Below, piece after piece: positions 1 to 8,399 of a DNA stretch of 64,000 bases. This DNA comes from an uncultured Granulosicoccaceae bacterium. Its GTDB lineage: Bacteria > Pseudomonadota > Gammaproteobacteria > Granulosicoccales > Granulosicoccaceae. A program made the translations under genes and the position numbers. Every line of letters starts with the position of its first letter. The stretch's first letter is position 1. The DNA is taken from NCBI GenBank assembly GCA_938006335.1, contig CALLMF010000019.1, positions 1 through 64,000 on the forward strand, in the 5' to 3' direction. The notes beneath the pieces are model-generated. The model had not been told where the DNA came from and made no database searches. It worked only from the letters and a program-made list of their open reading frames with translations.

Positions 1-303
1 TCTGCGAAGTCCCGGTGAGCTGTGATGGTGTACTCAAGGACTACGACACGGCGCAGTCACTGCATACGCTGTCCAGGATGTGATGATCTTGACCGTTACG
101 CCTTGTTCCACGCCAAGGCATCCGCGTTCATTACTCTCGAGCACCGGCTAGCTCTATTAACAAACGGCACACTTGCCCCGCGTGCGGATGGCGACGTCGC
201 TGCCACGGACTGAACACTGCGACACCGTGGCACCCTTGGCAGGGGCGAGAGCCTGAAGGGCGACTACCCTGCTGTGCCGGATGATGGTCGGGGAGTAATG
301 TCC
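1..303. other. Left-edge stretch with no supportable gene
   Basis: Only short reading frames with arginine- and histidine-rich, low-complexity translations occur here on either strand. None shows a family motif, signal peptide or convincing ribosome binding site. The stretch lies downstream of the minus-strand lipoprotein gene that ends at 304. No clear terminator hairpin or repeat was seen. Confidence 0.5.
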
Positions 304-645
304 CTACACCCAATCGTGCCAGGGCAGCACGAACCATCTGGCCTCAGGCCCGGGCACGCGCAGCAGCCACATCCCTCCCTGACCGAGGTCCTCGTGTTCG
401 CGATCGTCGATGCGAACATCGCTGAGGGTCACCTGCTTCGAACAGTCGGCATGAAAAAATCCGGTCAACGTCATGTAGCGCGCACCGGCGCGTGAGTCGC
501 AAACGATGATCGCCGTACCTGTGCGTATGGCGCTGCCAACCCGCGGCGGGTTGCTGTAAGTCAATGACGTGCTGTGACCCGTTGCGCATCCGACGATGGC
601 AAGCAAGCCCGCAACGGCCGCTGTCCAGATGAGTGCTCCCTTCAC
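304..645 (-). CDS. Small lipoprotein of unknown function
   Basis: A 113-residue protein starting at a GTG codon with an AGGA-like ribosome binding site a few bases upstream. The N terminus is a lipoprotein signal: Lys at position 3, a hydrophobic core, then the lipobox LAIVGC with the acylated cysteine at about residue 20. The rest is soluble, includes Cys residues near 49 and 68, and ends in an aromatic tail (PWHDWV). No domain is recognised. It is probably anchored in the outer membrane or periplasm. The gene stands alone, divergent from the iron permease gene. Reading-frame reality is likely because of the lipobox; function is unknown. Confidence 0.6.
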   Translation of the reverse strand: MKGALIWTAAVAGLLAIVGCATGHSTSLTYSNPPRVGSAIRTGTAIIVCDSRAGARYMTLTGFFHADCSKQVTLSDVRIDDREHEDLGQGGMWLLRVPGPEARWFVLPWHDWV

Positions 646-804
646 ACCGCTGATCCTGTCGTTGATTGTCCGCGGCGCTCACGCCTGCCTGCTATGACTG
701 CGCGACGCCTGCGACAGTTCCAAAAAACCTTGCTCATAATACGGTTATCAACATGCCCGTCGCCGTCCTTTAGCAAGCCATAATAGAGGGTCCTGTACAC
801 CTCA

Positions 805-2475
805 TTGCCCGTTCCGTTGAACCGATCTCTAACAGACCTGCTGCTCAAGGGAGGCGCGATTACCGCCGCTGCCTTGTGTCTGTTACCGATGGTCGCGGTA
901 GCCCTCGCCGCCTTCCTCGGCACCACCGACACCCTGCGACACCTTGCAGACACGGTGCTGCTGCGCTACTCACTGACCACACTGATTCTGACCGTGATCG
1001 TGGTGATCGGTACGGCAGTCATCGGCACCGGGGCCGCCTGGCTCGTGACCATGACGCGCTTCAAGGGGCGCGCCGCGCTGGAAATCATGCTCGCGCTGCC
1101 GTTTGCATTTCCTGCCTACGTGATGGGGTATGTGTACACCGACTTCCTTGATCACCCGGGTGCCGTGCAATCGCTGTTGCGCTCCGTCACGGGCTGGGGG
1201 CCTCGCGATTACTGGTTTCCCGAGATTCGCAGCATTGGTGGTGCTGGCCTGATGTTTGTGCTTGTGCTTTACCCGTATGTGTACCTGCTTGCACGCACGG
1301 CGTTTCTCAGGGAGTCCGCGTCTGCGAACCTTGCCGCCCGCAGTCTTGGACGTAGCCCCGTCAGCGCTTTCTGGAGCGTATCGCTCCCCATGGCGCGTCC
1401 GGCCATCGCCGGGGGGGTGTTGCTTGCGCTCATGGAGACCATTGCCGACTTTGGCACCGTCAGCTACTTCGGCATACAAACATTCGCCACCGGCATCTAC
1501 ACCAGCTGGTTTTCGTTTGGAGACCGAGCAGGCGCCGCTCAGCTGGCCTTCTGCCTGCTGATCTTCGCGCTCTTTCTCGCCATCCTCGAGCAGATGCAAC
1601 GCGGAGCCACACGCAACCACGGCGCCGGCAAAAAGGAGACGCGTCCGCGCCAGGCGATACTCAAGGGCTGGCGTGCGATCGGAGCTTTCATGTTCTGCGC
1701 TGTGCCAGTGTTCTTTGGCTTCCTGCTTCCGGTTGCGTTGTTGCTGGAGATGAGCCTGGGCTCGGAACAGAACCTCCTCAGCGCGCGCTATCTGCACTTC
1801 ATCAAGAACTCATTGATCCTTGCGTCAATCGCATCGGTCATTACGGTTCTTTTTGCGGTACTCCTGGCAAGCTTCAAGCGTTTCCGCCCTGGCAGGACCG
1901 CGCGCCTTGCGGCCAACATCGCGCGTATCGGCTACGCGGTACCCGGGGGCGTGATCGCGGTGGGTCTGCTCGTGCCGTTTGCTGCACTCGACAACCGCAT
2001 CGATGCGTTCGCCGAAAATTACTTCGGCGTCTCTACCGGCTTGATCTTTACCGGCACCATCAGTGTTCTTGTACTGGCATACATGGTGCGCTTCATGGCA
2101 GCAGCCGTGAACACCTACGACAGCGGGCTGGCCACACTCAACAGCAGTATCGATGCCGCATCGCGGACGCTGGGTTCGAGCTCTGCCGGCATTCTCTATC
2201 GCGTGCACTGGCCAATCCTCAAGACCAGCGTGTTCACGGCCATGTTGATCGTATTCGTCGATGTCATGAAGGAGCTGCCAGCCACGCTGATCATGCGTCC
2301 GTTCAACTTCGACACACTGGCAGTGCAAGCACACCGCCTGGCATCTGACGAGCGACTGGCGGGCGCCGCAGTGCCGTCGCTGGTCATCGTGATGATCGGA
2401 CTCCTGCCGGTCATCGTCTTGTGCCGAAGACTTGCTGCTCCAGGTGGTCCGTCCACTAGTGTTCCGTCACCTTGA
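805..2475 (+). CDS. fbpB: Ferric iron ABC transporter, fused permease FbpB
   Basis: A 556-residue inner-membrane permease of the FbpB/SfuB/HitB type. It carries two homologous permease halves, each with about six membrane helices. Each half has an EAA-type loop that contacts the ATPase (around residues 177-200, SLGRSPVSAFWSVSLP, and 452-475, TLGSSSAGILYRVHWP). The start is a TTG at 805; an in-frame TTG at 817 is an alternative. It imports Fe3+ delivered by the periplasmic protein FbpA. The gene faces fbpC-fbpA, which lie on the other strand, so the three subunits are not in one operon. The last five codons and the TGA stop lie inside an inverted-repeat element remnant (2456-2497), so the native C terminus may have been altered. 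Confidence 0.88.
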   Translation: MPVPLNRSLTDLLLKGGAITAAALCLLPMVAVALAAFLGTTDTLRHLADTVLLRYSLTTLILTVIVVIGTAVIGTGAAWLVTMTRFKGRAALEIMLALPFAFPAYVMGYVYTDFLDHPGAVQSLLRSVTGWGPRDYWFPEIRSIGGAGLMFVLVLYPYVYLLARTAFLRESASANLAARSLGRSPVSAFWSVSLPMARPAIAGGVLLALMETIADFGTVSYFGIQTFATGIYTSWFSFGDRAGAAQLAFCLLIFALFLAILEQMQRGATRNHGAGKKETRPRQAILKGWRAIGAFMFCAVPVFFGFLLPVALLLEMSLGSEQNLLSARYLHFIKNSLILASIASVITVLFAVLLASFKRFRPGRTARLAANIARIGYAVPGGVIAVGLLVPFAALDNRIDAFAENYFGVSTGLIFTGTISVLVLAYMVRFMAAAVNTYDSGLATLNSSIDAASRTLGSSSAGILYRVHWPILKTSVFTAMLIVFVDVMKELPATLIMRPFNFDTLAVQAHRLASDERLAGAAVPSLVIVMIGLLPVIVLCRRLAAPGGPSTSVPSP

Positions 2476-2497
2476 TACTGTCGGCCTCAGAGCCTGC
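2456..2497. repeat. Single terminus of the CTAG inverted-repeat element
   Basis: This 42-base stretch matches, with about four mismatches, the left end of the 270-base element at 30982-31251 and the complement of the right end of the copy at 17664-17725. It begins CTAGTG and contains the shared core TTGATACTGTCGGC. Only one end is present, so it looks like a solo end or deletion remnant. It overlaps the 3' end of fbpB and provides its stop codon. Confidence 0.7.
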
Positions 2498-2500
2498 ATG

Positions 2501-2530
2501 AAAAAGGCCGGGATAGACCCGGGCCTTTCT
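2501..2530 (-). terminator. Intrinsic terminator of fbpA, possibly bidirectional
   Basis: A stem of AAGGCC and GGG pairing with CCC and GGCCTT, with one bulged base and a loop of about five bases. On the minus strand it is followed by TTTTTC, which fits termination of fbpA (stop at 2552). On the plus strand a weaker T tract (TTTCT) follows, so it may also end fbpB transcripts. Confidence 0.7.
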
Positions 2531-2551
2531 CACTACCAAACTTCCGGGCGT

Positions 2552-3580
2552 CTACTTCCAGCCCGATGCGTTCAGGAGCTTCTGTGCTGCGGCCACATTG
2601 TCCGCGATTGTTGCCGCATCAAGATCATCCGGCTTGAAAAAGCCGAGAGATGCAACCGATGGGCTCAGACCAACACCAGGCACCGCCGGGTACTCATCAT
2701 TACCCGCAGAAAAATACTTCTGCGCGGACTCGGACGCGAGGTACTCGAGGAATGCGATGGCGTTGTCCTTGTTGGGTGAGTGTGCTGCCACACCGCCGCC
2801 AGAGAGGTTCATGTGGGCACCGATGTCATTCTGGTTCGGGAACACCCAGCCGATCATGTCAATGTCATCCGATAGTCCATCAACCGGACGACGAACAGCG
2901 CGGCCAAAGTAGTAGGTATTGGACATGGCGATGTCGCACTCGCCCGACACCAGTCCGCGCAGCTGGTCCGTATCACCGCCCTGCGGGTTACGTGCAAAGT
3001 TGTCCACCACGGCCGCTGCCCACTCGCTGACTGCCGCCTCGCCAAGGTGGGCGATCAACGCTGCCGTCAAGGTCTGGGTGTAGACGTTGGTCGATGAACG
3101 AATGCACACCATTTCCTTGTACTTGGGGTCCGCAAGATCCTGATAGGTCATCGGAGGGTCTTGCACATCGTTCTTGTCGTAGAACAGGATACGGGCACGC
3201 TGCGAGAAGCCGTACCACTGGTTGTCATCGTCCTGCAGATAGGCAGGCACACGTCTTTCAAGGACATCGGACTCGATCGACTGAAGCACACCCGCTGCCT
3301 TGGCGCGTTCGAGGCGCGAGGTGTCGACCGTCAAGAGGATGTCCGCCGGGCTGTTGGCCCCTTCGGACTCCATGCGCGTGATCAGCTCGTCGGCGTTGCC
3401 TTCGATTCGGTTGACCGTGATACCGGTCTGTTCCTCGAAGTCCGAGTACAGGCGCTCATCTGTGTCGTAGTGCCGAGAGGAATAGAGATTGACTTCGCCT
3501 TCTGCACTTGCCCAACTGGCCCAGCTGGCCGAACACGCGAGAATGACAGCGACCAGTAACGCATTGGGTTTACCGCACAT
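2552..3580 (-). CDS. fbpA: Ferric iron-binding periplasmic protein FbpA
   Basis: A 342-residue extracytoplasmic solute-binding protein of the ferric-iron (FbpA/FutA/SfuA) family. The chosen ATG at 3580 gives a standard signal peptide with an A-rich end before GEVNLYSSRHYDTD, the usual mature start (VNVYSSRHY type). A YY pair at about residue 222 (SNTYYFGRAV) matches the tyrosines that bind Fe3+ in this family. An in-frame GTG at 3598 is an alternative start; a longer frame to 3688 adds residues unlike a signal peptide. It sits 43 bases downstream of fbpC in the same direction and is followed by an intrinsic terminator. It captures Fe3+ in the periplasm and hands it to FbpB. Confidence 0.9.
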   Translation of the reverse strand: MCGKPNALLVAVILACSASWASWASAEGEVNLYSSRHYDTDERLYSDFEEQTGITVNRIEGNADELITRMESEGANSPADILLTVDTSRLERAKAAGVLQSIESDVLERRVPAYLQDDDNQWYGFSQRARILFYDKNDVQDPPMTYQDLADPKYKEMVCIRSSTNVYTQTLTAALIAHLGEAAVSEWAAAVVDNFARNPQGGDTDQLRGLVSGECDIAMSNTYYFGRAVRRPVDGLSDDIDMIGWVFPNQNDIGAHMNLSGGGVAAHSPNKDNAIAFLEYLASESAQKYFSAGNDEYPAVPGVGLSPSVASLGFFKPDDLDAATIADNVAAAQKLLNASGWK

Positions 3581-3623
3581 GTGGGGTTGATTACTCACAA
3601 AAGGGTTTTGAAAACAGGGCGAG

Positions 3624-4676
3624 CTACGTAAGCTCTCGAGGAAATACCACCAGGTGATCGAGCTGCACACGCACGCCGATGTGCTCACCGATATCGTGGT
3701 TGTGGTGCGACGGCGCGAGACAATGCAGCCGTGTGTTGCCCGGCATCAGCAAGGTGTACAGATGATTGGCACCGCGAAAGTTCTTGGAGATGACGGTCGC
3801 CTTGATCGGACTATCGTCATCGTGGATGACATCATCGGGGCGCACCAGCATCTCGACGAGCTGACCAAGCTCGAATGCCCCAACCGAGTCACCCTCAACC
3901 ACGCCCAACTCGGTCTGTACGTGGTTCGCGTCGATCTTGTTGCCACACAGGAACACGCCTTCGCCGATGAAGTCCGCAACGAATCGATCAGCGGGCTCGT
4001 GATACAGCTTGTAGGCGGTATCCCACTGCCGCAGACGTCCCTCGGCGATCACTCCGATATGGTCCGCAATCGCAAACGCTTCGTGCTGATCGTGAGTCAC
4101 CATGATCGCTGTGATGCCATCATGATTGAGCAGCTCCCGAACCTCGTGGGCGAGCTGCACACGCAATTCCGCGTCCTGGCTGCTGAAGGGTTCGTCCAGA
4201 AGCAGCACCGGAGGGCGTGGTGCCATGGCACGAATCAAGGCCACGCGCTGCTGTTGCCCTCCAGACAACTGATGCGGATAACTGTCCGCCTGCTTTTGCA
4301 TGGACACCAGGCGCAGAAGTTCATCCACGCGCTGTCGCGTTTCAGCACGGCTCTTGCCCTTCAGACCGTAGGCAATGTTCTGTCGAACCGTCAGATGAGG
4401 GAACAGGGCAAGGTCCTGAAACACCATTCCTACACGCCGAGCCTCCGGGGCGATCTGCCGCGATGAGTCCGCGCACTCTGCACCCTGAAGAAATATCCGA
4501 CCGCTGACCGGGCACTCGAATCCCGCAATCGCGTTGAGGATGGTGGTCTTGCCACAGCCACTCGGACCGAGCAGGCAACCAATCTCACCTTGCTCGAGGC
4601 TGAAACTCACATCCGACACGATGCGATGGCCTTCGATATCGACGCTGACATCCAGTATCTGCAGTTGAGCGCTCAT
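3624..4676 (-). CDS. fbpC: Ferric iron ABC transporter ATP-binding protein FbpC
   Basis: A 350-residue cytoplasmic ATPase. It has Walker A GPSGCGKTT near residue 40, Q-loop, signature LSGGQQQRV, Walker B VLLLDEPF and the switch histidine (MVTHD). A C-terminal region of about 110 residues (LVRPDDVIHDDD onwards) looks like the TOBE-type domain of the FbpC/PotA class. The ATG at 4676 (MSAQLQILDV) was chosen because upstream residues do not fit the family. It is the first gene of the fbpC-fbpA unit and lies next to a candidate Fur box, so iron-repressed expression is likely. Confidence 0.9.
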   Translation of the reverse strand: MSAQLQILDVSVDIEGHRIVSDVSFSLEQGEIGCLLGPSGCGKTTILNAIAGFECPVSGRIFLQGAECADSSRQIAPEARRVGMVFQDLALFPHLTVRQNIAYGLKGKSRAETRQRVDELLRLVSMQKQADSYPHQLSGGQQQRVALIRAMAPRPPVLLLDEPFSSQDAELRVQLAHEVRELLNHDGITAIMVTHDQHEAFAIADHIGVIAEGRLRQWDTAYKLYHEPADRFVADFIGEGVFLCGNKIDANHVQTELGVVEGDSVGAFELGQLVEMLVRPDDVIHDDDSPIKATVISKNFRGANHLYTLLMPGNTRLHCLAPSHHNHDIGEHIGVRVQLDHLVVFPRELT

Positions 4677-4762
4677 CGTCCTACTGGCAAAACTCCAGAA
4701 AAGGCCGCCCGCGGGCAGCATTGTTGGGAGCGTCGTATCGCTCCACTCGTCATTACGTTAAT

Positions 4763-4782
4763 TCAAATGCGAATGATTTGCA
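4763..4782. promoter_or_regulatory. Candidate Fur box upstream of fbpC
   Basis: An imperfect palindrome with CAAAT and ATTTG arms around GCGAATG, similar to gammaproteobacterial Fur sites of the form GCAAATNATTCGCATT. On the minus strand it lies between a possible -35 (TTGCTA) and -10 (TTGAAT) spaced by 17 bases, about 90 bases before the fbpC start. Its place upstream of an iron uptake operon supports the call; no matrix score was computed. Confidence 0.5.
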
Positions 4783-4790
4783 ATAGCAAT

Positions 4791-4844
4791 AACCCCTGCA
4801 ACACAAGGGTTATATGAAACTAAAACCCTTGTTTTTGCAGGGTT
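4791..4844. promoter_or_regulatory. Nested palindrome, candidate operator upstream of the aldo/keto reductase
   Basis: Two inverted pairs are nested. The outer pair is AACCCCTGCAA (4791-4801) with TTGCAGGGTT (4835-4844); the inner pair is CAAGGGTT (4804-4811) with AACCCTTG (4824-4831). It lies 46 bases before the reductase start and has no T tract, so it reads better as a repressor site than a terminator. It probably controls the carbohydrate genes to its right. The regulator is not encoded in the window. Confidence 0.45.
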
Positions 4845-4889
4845 TTCACAAAAAAGTGCGGTATGGTCGAGACTCCAAAAGGAGACCAC

Positions 4890-5918
4890 ATGGCACTGAA
4901 GACACGTCACTGGGAGCGGCTGGGCAACGGCGGGCTGAACTTCACCGAACTGGGATTCGGAACCGCGCCCCTCGGTAATCTCTACCGCGCCATCACCGAC
5001 AACGACGCGCGCGCCACCCTCGATGCGGCGTGGGATAGCGGGGTTCGCTACTTCGATACAGCGCCGTTCTACGGCCTGGGCCTGGCAGAGACCCGGCTCA
5101 ACTCGTTTCTGCGCGACAAGCCGCGCGACGAGTACGTGCTCTCCAGCAAGGTCGGCCGCCTGGTACAGCCCTGTGCGCCGGAATATCGAACGGGCGTTGG
5201 TAAATGGTTCGACGTGCCCTGTCGTCGTGAACACTTCGACTACAGCTACGACGGAGTCATGCGCTCCCTGGATCACTCCTTCTCGAGGCTGGGCGTCGAT
5301 CGCATCGACATTCTCTATGTCCACGACCTCTGCGCCTTCTCGCATGGTTCCAAGGAAATGTCGGACATGCGTATCGAGGAGTTTTTCCAGAGCCGCGGCT
5401 ATGACGCAATGCGTCAGCTACGCGACCAGGGCGTGATCAAGGCCATTGGCGGCGGCGTCAACGAGTGGGAGGTCTGCCAGACCCTCGCCGAACGCGGCGA
5501 CTTCGATCTGTTCCTGCTTGCCGGTCGATACACGCTGCTCGAACAAACCGCGCTCGACAGTTTTCTGCCCCTGTGCGAAGAGCGCGGCATCGGCATCGTG
5601 ACCGGCGGCCCCTATAACTCGGGCATCCTTGCCACGGGAGCCAAGCCCGGAGCCTTCTACAACTACGACCCCGCCCCGGAACACATCATGGAGCGCGTGC
5701 GCAAGATCGAAGCGGTATGCAAGGCACATGATGTTCGACTGGTTGATGCTGCCTTTCAGTTTCCATTGAAACACCCCGCACACGTCAGCGTGATTCCCGG
5801 CGGCCAGGGGGTTGCTGAAGCAACAGCCAACGCGGCAGCTGCCAACGCCGAAATCCCGGACAGTCTGTGGTCGGACCTCAAGAACGAGGGCCTGCTGCGC
5901 GAGGACGCCCCGGCCTGA
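4890..5918 (+). CDS. Aldo/keto reductase, sugar 1-dehydrogenase type
   Basis: A 342-residue TIM-barrel NAD(P)-dependent oxidoreductase of the aldo/keto reductase superfamily, closest in style to D-threo-aldose, L-fucose or L-galactose 1-dehydrogenases. Visible catalytic tetrad elements are Asp/Tyr in FDTAPFYG, Lys in SSKVG and His in YVHD; the coenzyme-binding end includes the SVIPGGQG segment. The ATG at 4890 follows a clear AAAGGAG site; an upstream in-frame start at 4863 lacks one. It is followed after 32 bases by an FGGY kinase and is near a sugar ABC transporter, so it probably oxidises or reduces the imported sugar. The exact substrate is unknown. Confidence 0.8.
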   Translation: MALKTRHWERLGNGGLNFTELGFGTAPLGNLYRAITDNDARATLDAAWDSGVRYFDTAPFYGLGLAETRLNSFLRDKPRDEYVLSSKVGRLVQPCAPEYRTGVGKWFDVPCRREHFDYSYDGVMRSLDHSFSRLGVDRIDILYVHDLCAFSHGSKEMSDMRIEEFFQSRGYDAMRQLRDQGVIKAIGGGVNEWEVCQTLAERGDFDLFLLAGRYTLLEQTALDSFLPLCEERGIGIVTGGPYNSGILATGAKPGAFYNYDPAPEHIMERVRKIEAVCKAHDVRLVDAAFQFPLKHPAHVSVIPGGQGVAEATANAAAANAEIPDSLWSDLKNEGLLREDAPA

Positions 5919-5950
5919 CCGTCACGTAAACGACAGCAGAAGCGGTAGCC

Positions 5951-7456
5951 ATGGCTTACACACTCGGTGTCGATATCGGCACCTACGAGACCAAGGGTGT
6001 ACTGGTCGACGAATCCGGAGTGGTCTGCGCACAGGCCGCGCGCGGCCACAAGATGCTGGTACCCGAACCCGGTTGGGCAGAACATCGACCGGAAGAGGAC
6101 TGGTGGGGGGACTTTGTCTTTGTCACCCAATCGATACTGAGCGATAGCGGCGTCGATCCTGGCGAGATCAAGGCGGTGGCTTGCAGTGCCATCGGTCCCT
6201 GCATGTTACCGGTAGACACCGATGGCAAGCCCTTGATGAACGGGGTTCTCTACGGCGTGGACGGGCGTGCCGAACAAGAGGTACGGGAGCTGACCGAACG
6301 CATTGGCGAGACCACCATCATCGAGCGATGCGGCAATGCCCTGACCTCACAATCGGTAGGCCCGAAGATCCTCTGGCTCAAGCGTCATCGACCCGACCTC
6401 TATGACCGCACGGCGTACATTCTGACCTCGACCAGTTTTCTGGTGCAACGACTTACCGGCGAAGTGGTGATCGATCACTTCACGGCACCCAACCTTGCCC
6501 CGCTGTACGACGTGTCCACGCACGACTGGGTGGATGATCTGGCTGACGACATCCTGCCGCTGGACAAGCTACCGAGGTTGCTCTGGTCGAACGAGATCGC
6601 AGGCGTTGTGACGGCACGCGCCGCTGAAATTACAGGCCTGGCTCCAGGCACTCCCGTGACTGCCGGGACGATTGACGCAGCAGCCGAGGCCTTCTCTGTT
6701 GGCGTGGATCAGCCGGGTGACATGATGATGATGTATGGCTCGACCATCTTCATCGTGTTGCGCACTGACACCCGTGTCGCCGATGCCCGGCTGTGGTACG
6801 CGCCGTGGTTGTTCGAAGGGGAGCACACGTCCATGGCCGGACTTGCCACCTCCGGTACCCTGACGCACTGGTTTCGTGATCAGATGGCCAGAGACCTGGA
6901 CCCCGCCCAGGCATTTGCCATGCTCGCCACCGAGGCAGCTACCGCCCCCCCCGGTGCCAACGGGCTGTTGATGCTGCCCTACTTCTCTGGCGAACGCACA
7001 CCGCTTTACGATGTGCACGCCAAGGGCGCGCTGTTCGGACTGGATCTCACGCACACGCGTGGCGACATCTACCGAGCGCTGATCGAAGGCATCGCACACG
7101 GCACCCGACACGTGACCGATACCTTCAAGGAGGTTGGCCGCCCCCCGACACGACTGCTTGCCGTGGGCGGCGGCACGAAGAACGCGCTGTGGTTGCAAGC
7201 GACCTCTGACGTGACCGGTATCGACCAGAGCGTATGCGAGAAAATCCTGGGCGCGAGCTACGGCGATGCATTCATGGCGGCACTCGCGGTGGGTCTTGTC
7301 GAACGCTCGGACATCGCGCAGTGGAATCCGGTACAGGACACCATCGTGTCAACACCAAACACCGTGTACGACATCAGCCATGCCTTGTTTCGTCGCTTGT
7401 ACGAACAGACGAAGGATATCGCTCGCGAGCTGAGTGGTCAGGCGACCGACGATTGA
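5951..7456 (+). CDS. FGGY-family carbohydrate kinase
   Basis: A 501-residue ATP-dependent sugar kinase of the xylulokinase/ribulokinase superfamily. The N-terminal phosphate-binding loop GVDIGTYETKGVL is present; the second actin-like domain contains the AVGGGTKNALWLQ segment typical of FGGY kinases. Length is normal. The motif GTIDAAAEAFSVGV corresponds to the catalytic Asp region. It lies 32 bases after the aldo/keto reductase on the same strand, so the two are probably co-transcribed. Together with the adjacent ABC transporter it suggests import and phosphorylation of a pentose, ketose or polyol. Substrate is not predictable from sequence. Confidence 0.85.
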   Translation: MAYTLGVDIGTYETKGVLVDESGVVCAQAARGHKMLVPEPGWAEHRPEEDWWGDFVFVTQSILSDSGVDPGEIKAVACSAIGPCMLPVDTDGKPLMNGVLYGVDGRAEQEVRELTERIGETTIIERCGNALTSQSVGPKILWLKRHRPDLYDRTAYILTSTSFLVQRLTGEVVIDHFTAPNLAPLYDVSTHDWVDDLADDILPLDKLPRLLWSNEIAGVVTARAAEITGLAPGTPVTAGTIDAAAEAFSVGVDQPGDMMMMYGSTIFIVLRTDTRVADARLWYAPWLFEGEHTSMAGLATSGTLTHWFRDQMARDLDPAQAFAMLATEAATAPPGANGLLMLPYFSGERTPLYDVHAKGALFGLDLTHTRGDIYRALIEGIAHGTRHVTDTFKEVGRPPTRLLAVGGGTKNALWLQATSDVTGIDQSVCEKILGASYGDAFMAALAVGLVERSDIAQWNPVQDTIVSTPNTVYDISHALFRRLYEQTKDIARELSGQATDD

Positions 7457-7484
7457 CAAACCTCGGGACAGCTTGCTGGCAATG

Positions 7485-8399
7485 TCATTTGACAGCGCCA
7501 GCCGCCATCCCCTTGATGATGTACTTCTCGAGAAAGATGGCGACTATTACCAGCGGCAGGATAGCTGCCGAAGAGAGCGCGGCCATCGCCCACCAGTTGA
7601 TGCCCTGAGAGCCTGTCTGTGACGCCACCATCACAGGCAGGGTCGTCGCGTTGGTCGCGGTAAGGAGCGCAGCAAAGAAGTACTCGTTCCAGCACAACAC
7701 CAACGACAGTATGAAGGCGGCGACCATACCCGGGAGGGCTATGGGCAAGACGATCCGCATGAACGCACCCCAGATTCCCAAACCGTCAACCAGTGCGGCT
7801 TCCTCGAGTTCTACCGGGATGCTCTGGAACTGGTCGCGCATGATCCAGATGACAATCGGCAGCACCATCAAGGTGTACAACAGGATGAGTCCAACCAATG
7901 TGTCCAGCAGTGCCAAGGATTTGTACAACACCAGAAAGGGCAGCGCGAGCACCACCGGCGGCAGAATCATCTGACTGAGAAAGAAGAAGGAGATATCGGA
8001 GTTCTTCATGAAACCGAAGCGGTAACTGAAGCGCGACAGCCCGTAGGCCGCGAGCGAGCCCAGGACCACTGCCAGTAGCGATGAAGTGATCGACACGATG
8101 GTCGAGTTCCAGAAACGCTTGAGAAATTCTTCCCGGACCGTGGATACCTCACCGATCAGCCGTGGTGAGAACCCGATGGACTCCCAGCCCTTCCAGCGCG
8201 GCGTGAAATCCCACCATGGGACCAGATTGCCGCGCATCACATCAGGCGCAAGCTTGAAGGAGGTGGTGAGCGTCCAGTAGATCGGAAACAGACAAATGAA
8301 TGCCCATAGACCGAGCGCCGCATATATCGCTACGCGACTGGTCCACCACTTGCCCCTGGCCGCCCGATCGGCATCATGGTCCTTGAAGATCGCGCTCAT
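7485..8399 (-). CDS. Sugar ABC transporter permease, MalG type
   Basis: A 304-residue inner-membrane permease of the carbohydrate uptake CUT1 (MalG/UgpE) type. It shows an N-terminal helix (VAIYAALGLWAFICLFPIYWTL), about five further helices and the EAA loop EEAALVDGLGIWGAFMRIVLP. Its start overlaps the stop of the upstream permease gene by four bases (ATGA), so translation is coupled. It ends 28 bases from the FGGY kinase gene, which converges on it. It forms the heterodimeric channel with the MalF-type subunit. Confidence 0.87.
   Translation of the reverse strand: MSAIFKDHDADRAARGKWWTSRVAIYAALGLWAFICLFPIYWTLTTSFKLAPDVMRGNLVPWWDFTPRWKGWESIGFSPRLIGEVSTVREEFLKRFWNSTIVSITSSLLAVVLGSLAAYGLSRFSYRFGFMKNSDISFFFLSQMILPPVVLALPFLVLYKSLALLDTLVGLILLYTLMVLPIVIWIMRDQFQSIPVELEEAALVDGLGIWGAFMRIVLPIALPGMVAAFILSLVLCWNEYFFAALLTATNATTLPVMVASQTGSQGINWWAMAALSSAAILPLVIVAIFLEKYIIKGMAAGAVK

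Noticed and set aside
970-1797. 275-aa open frame antisense to fbpB
   Set aside because: Low-complexity, charged translation without motifs; fbpB on the other strand has full family features.
4791-4844. Nested palindrome as intrinsic terminator of an upstream gene
   Set aside because: Flanking genes diverge, so no transcript ends here, and a proper T tract is missing.
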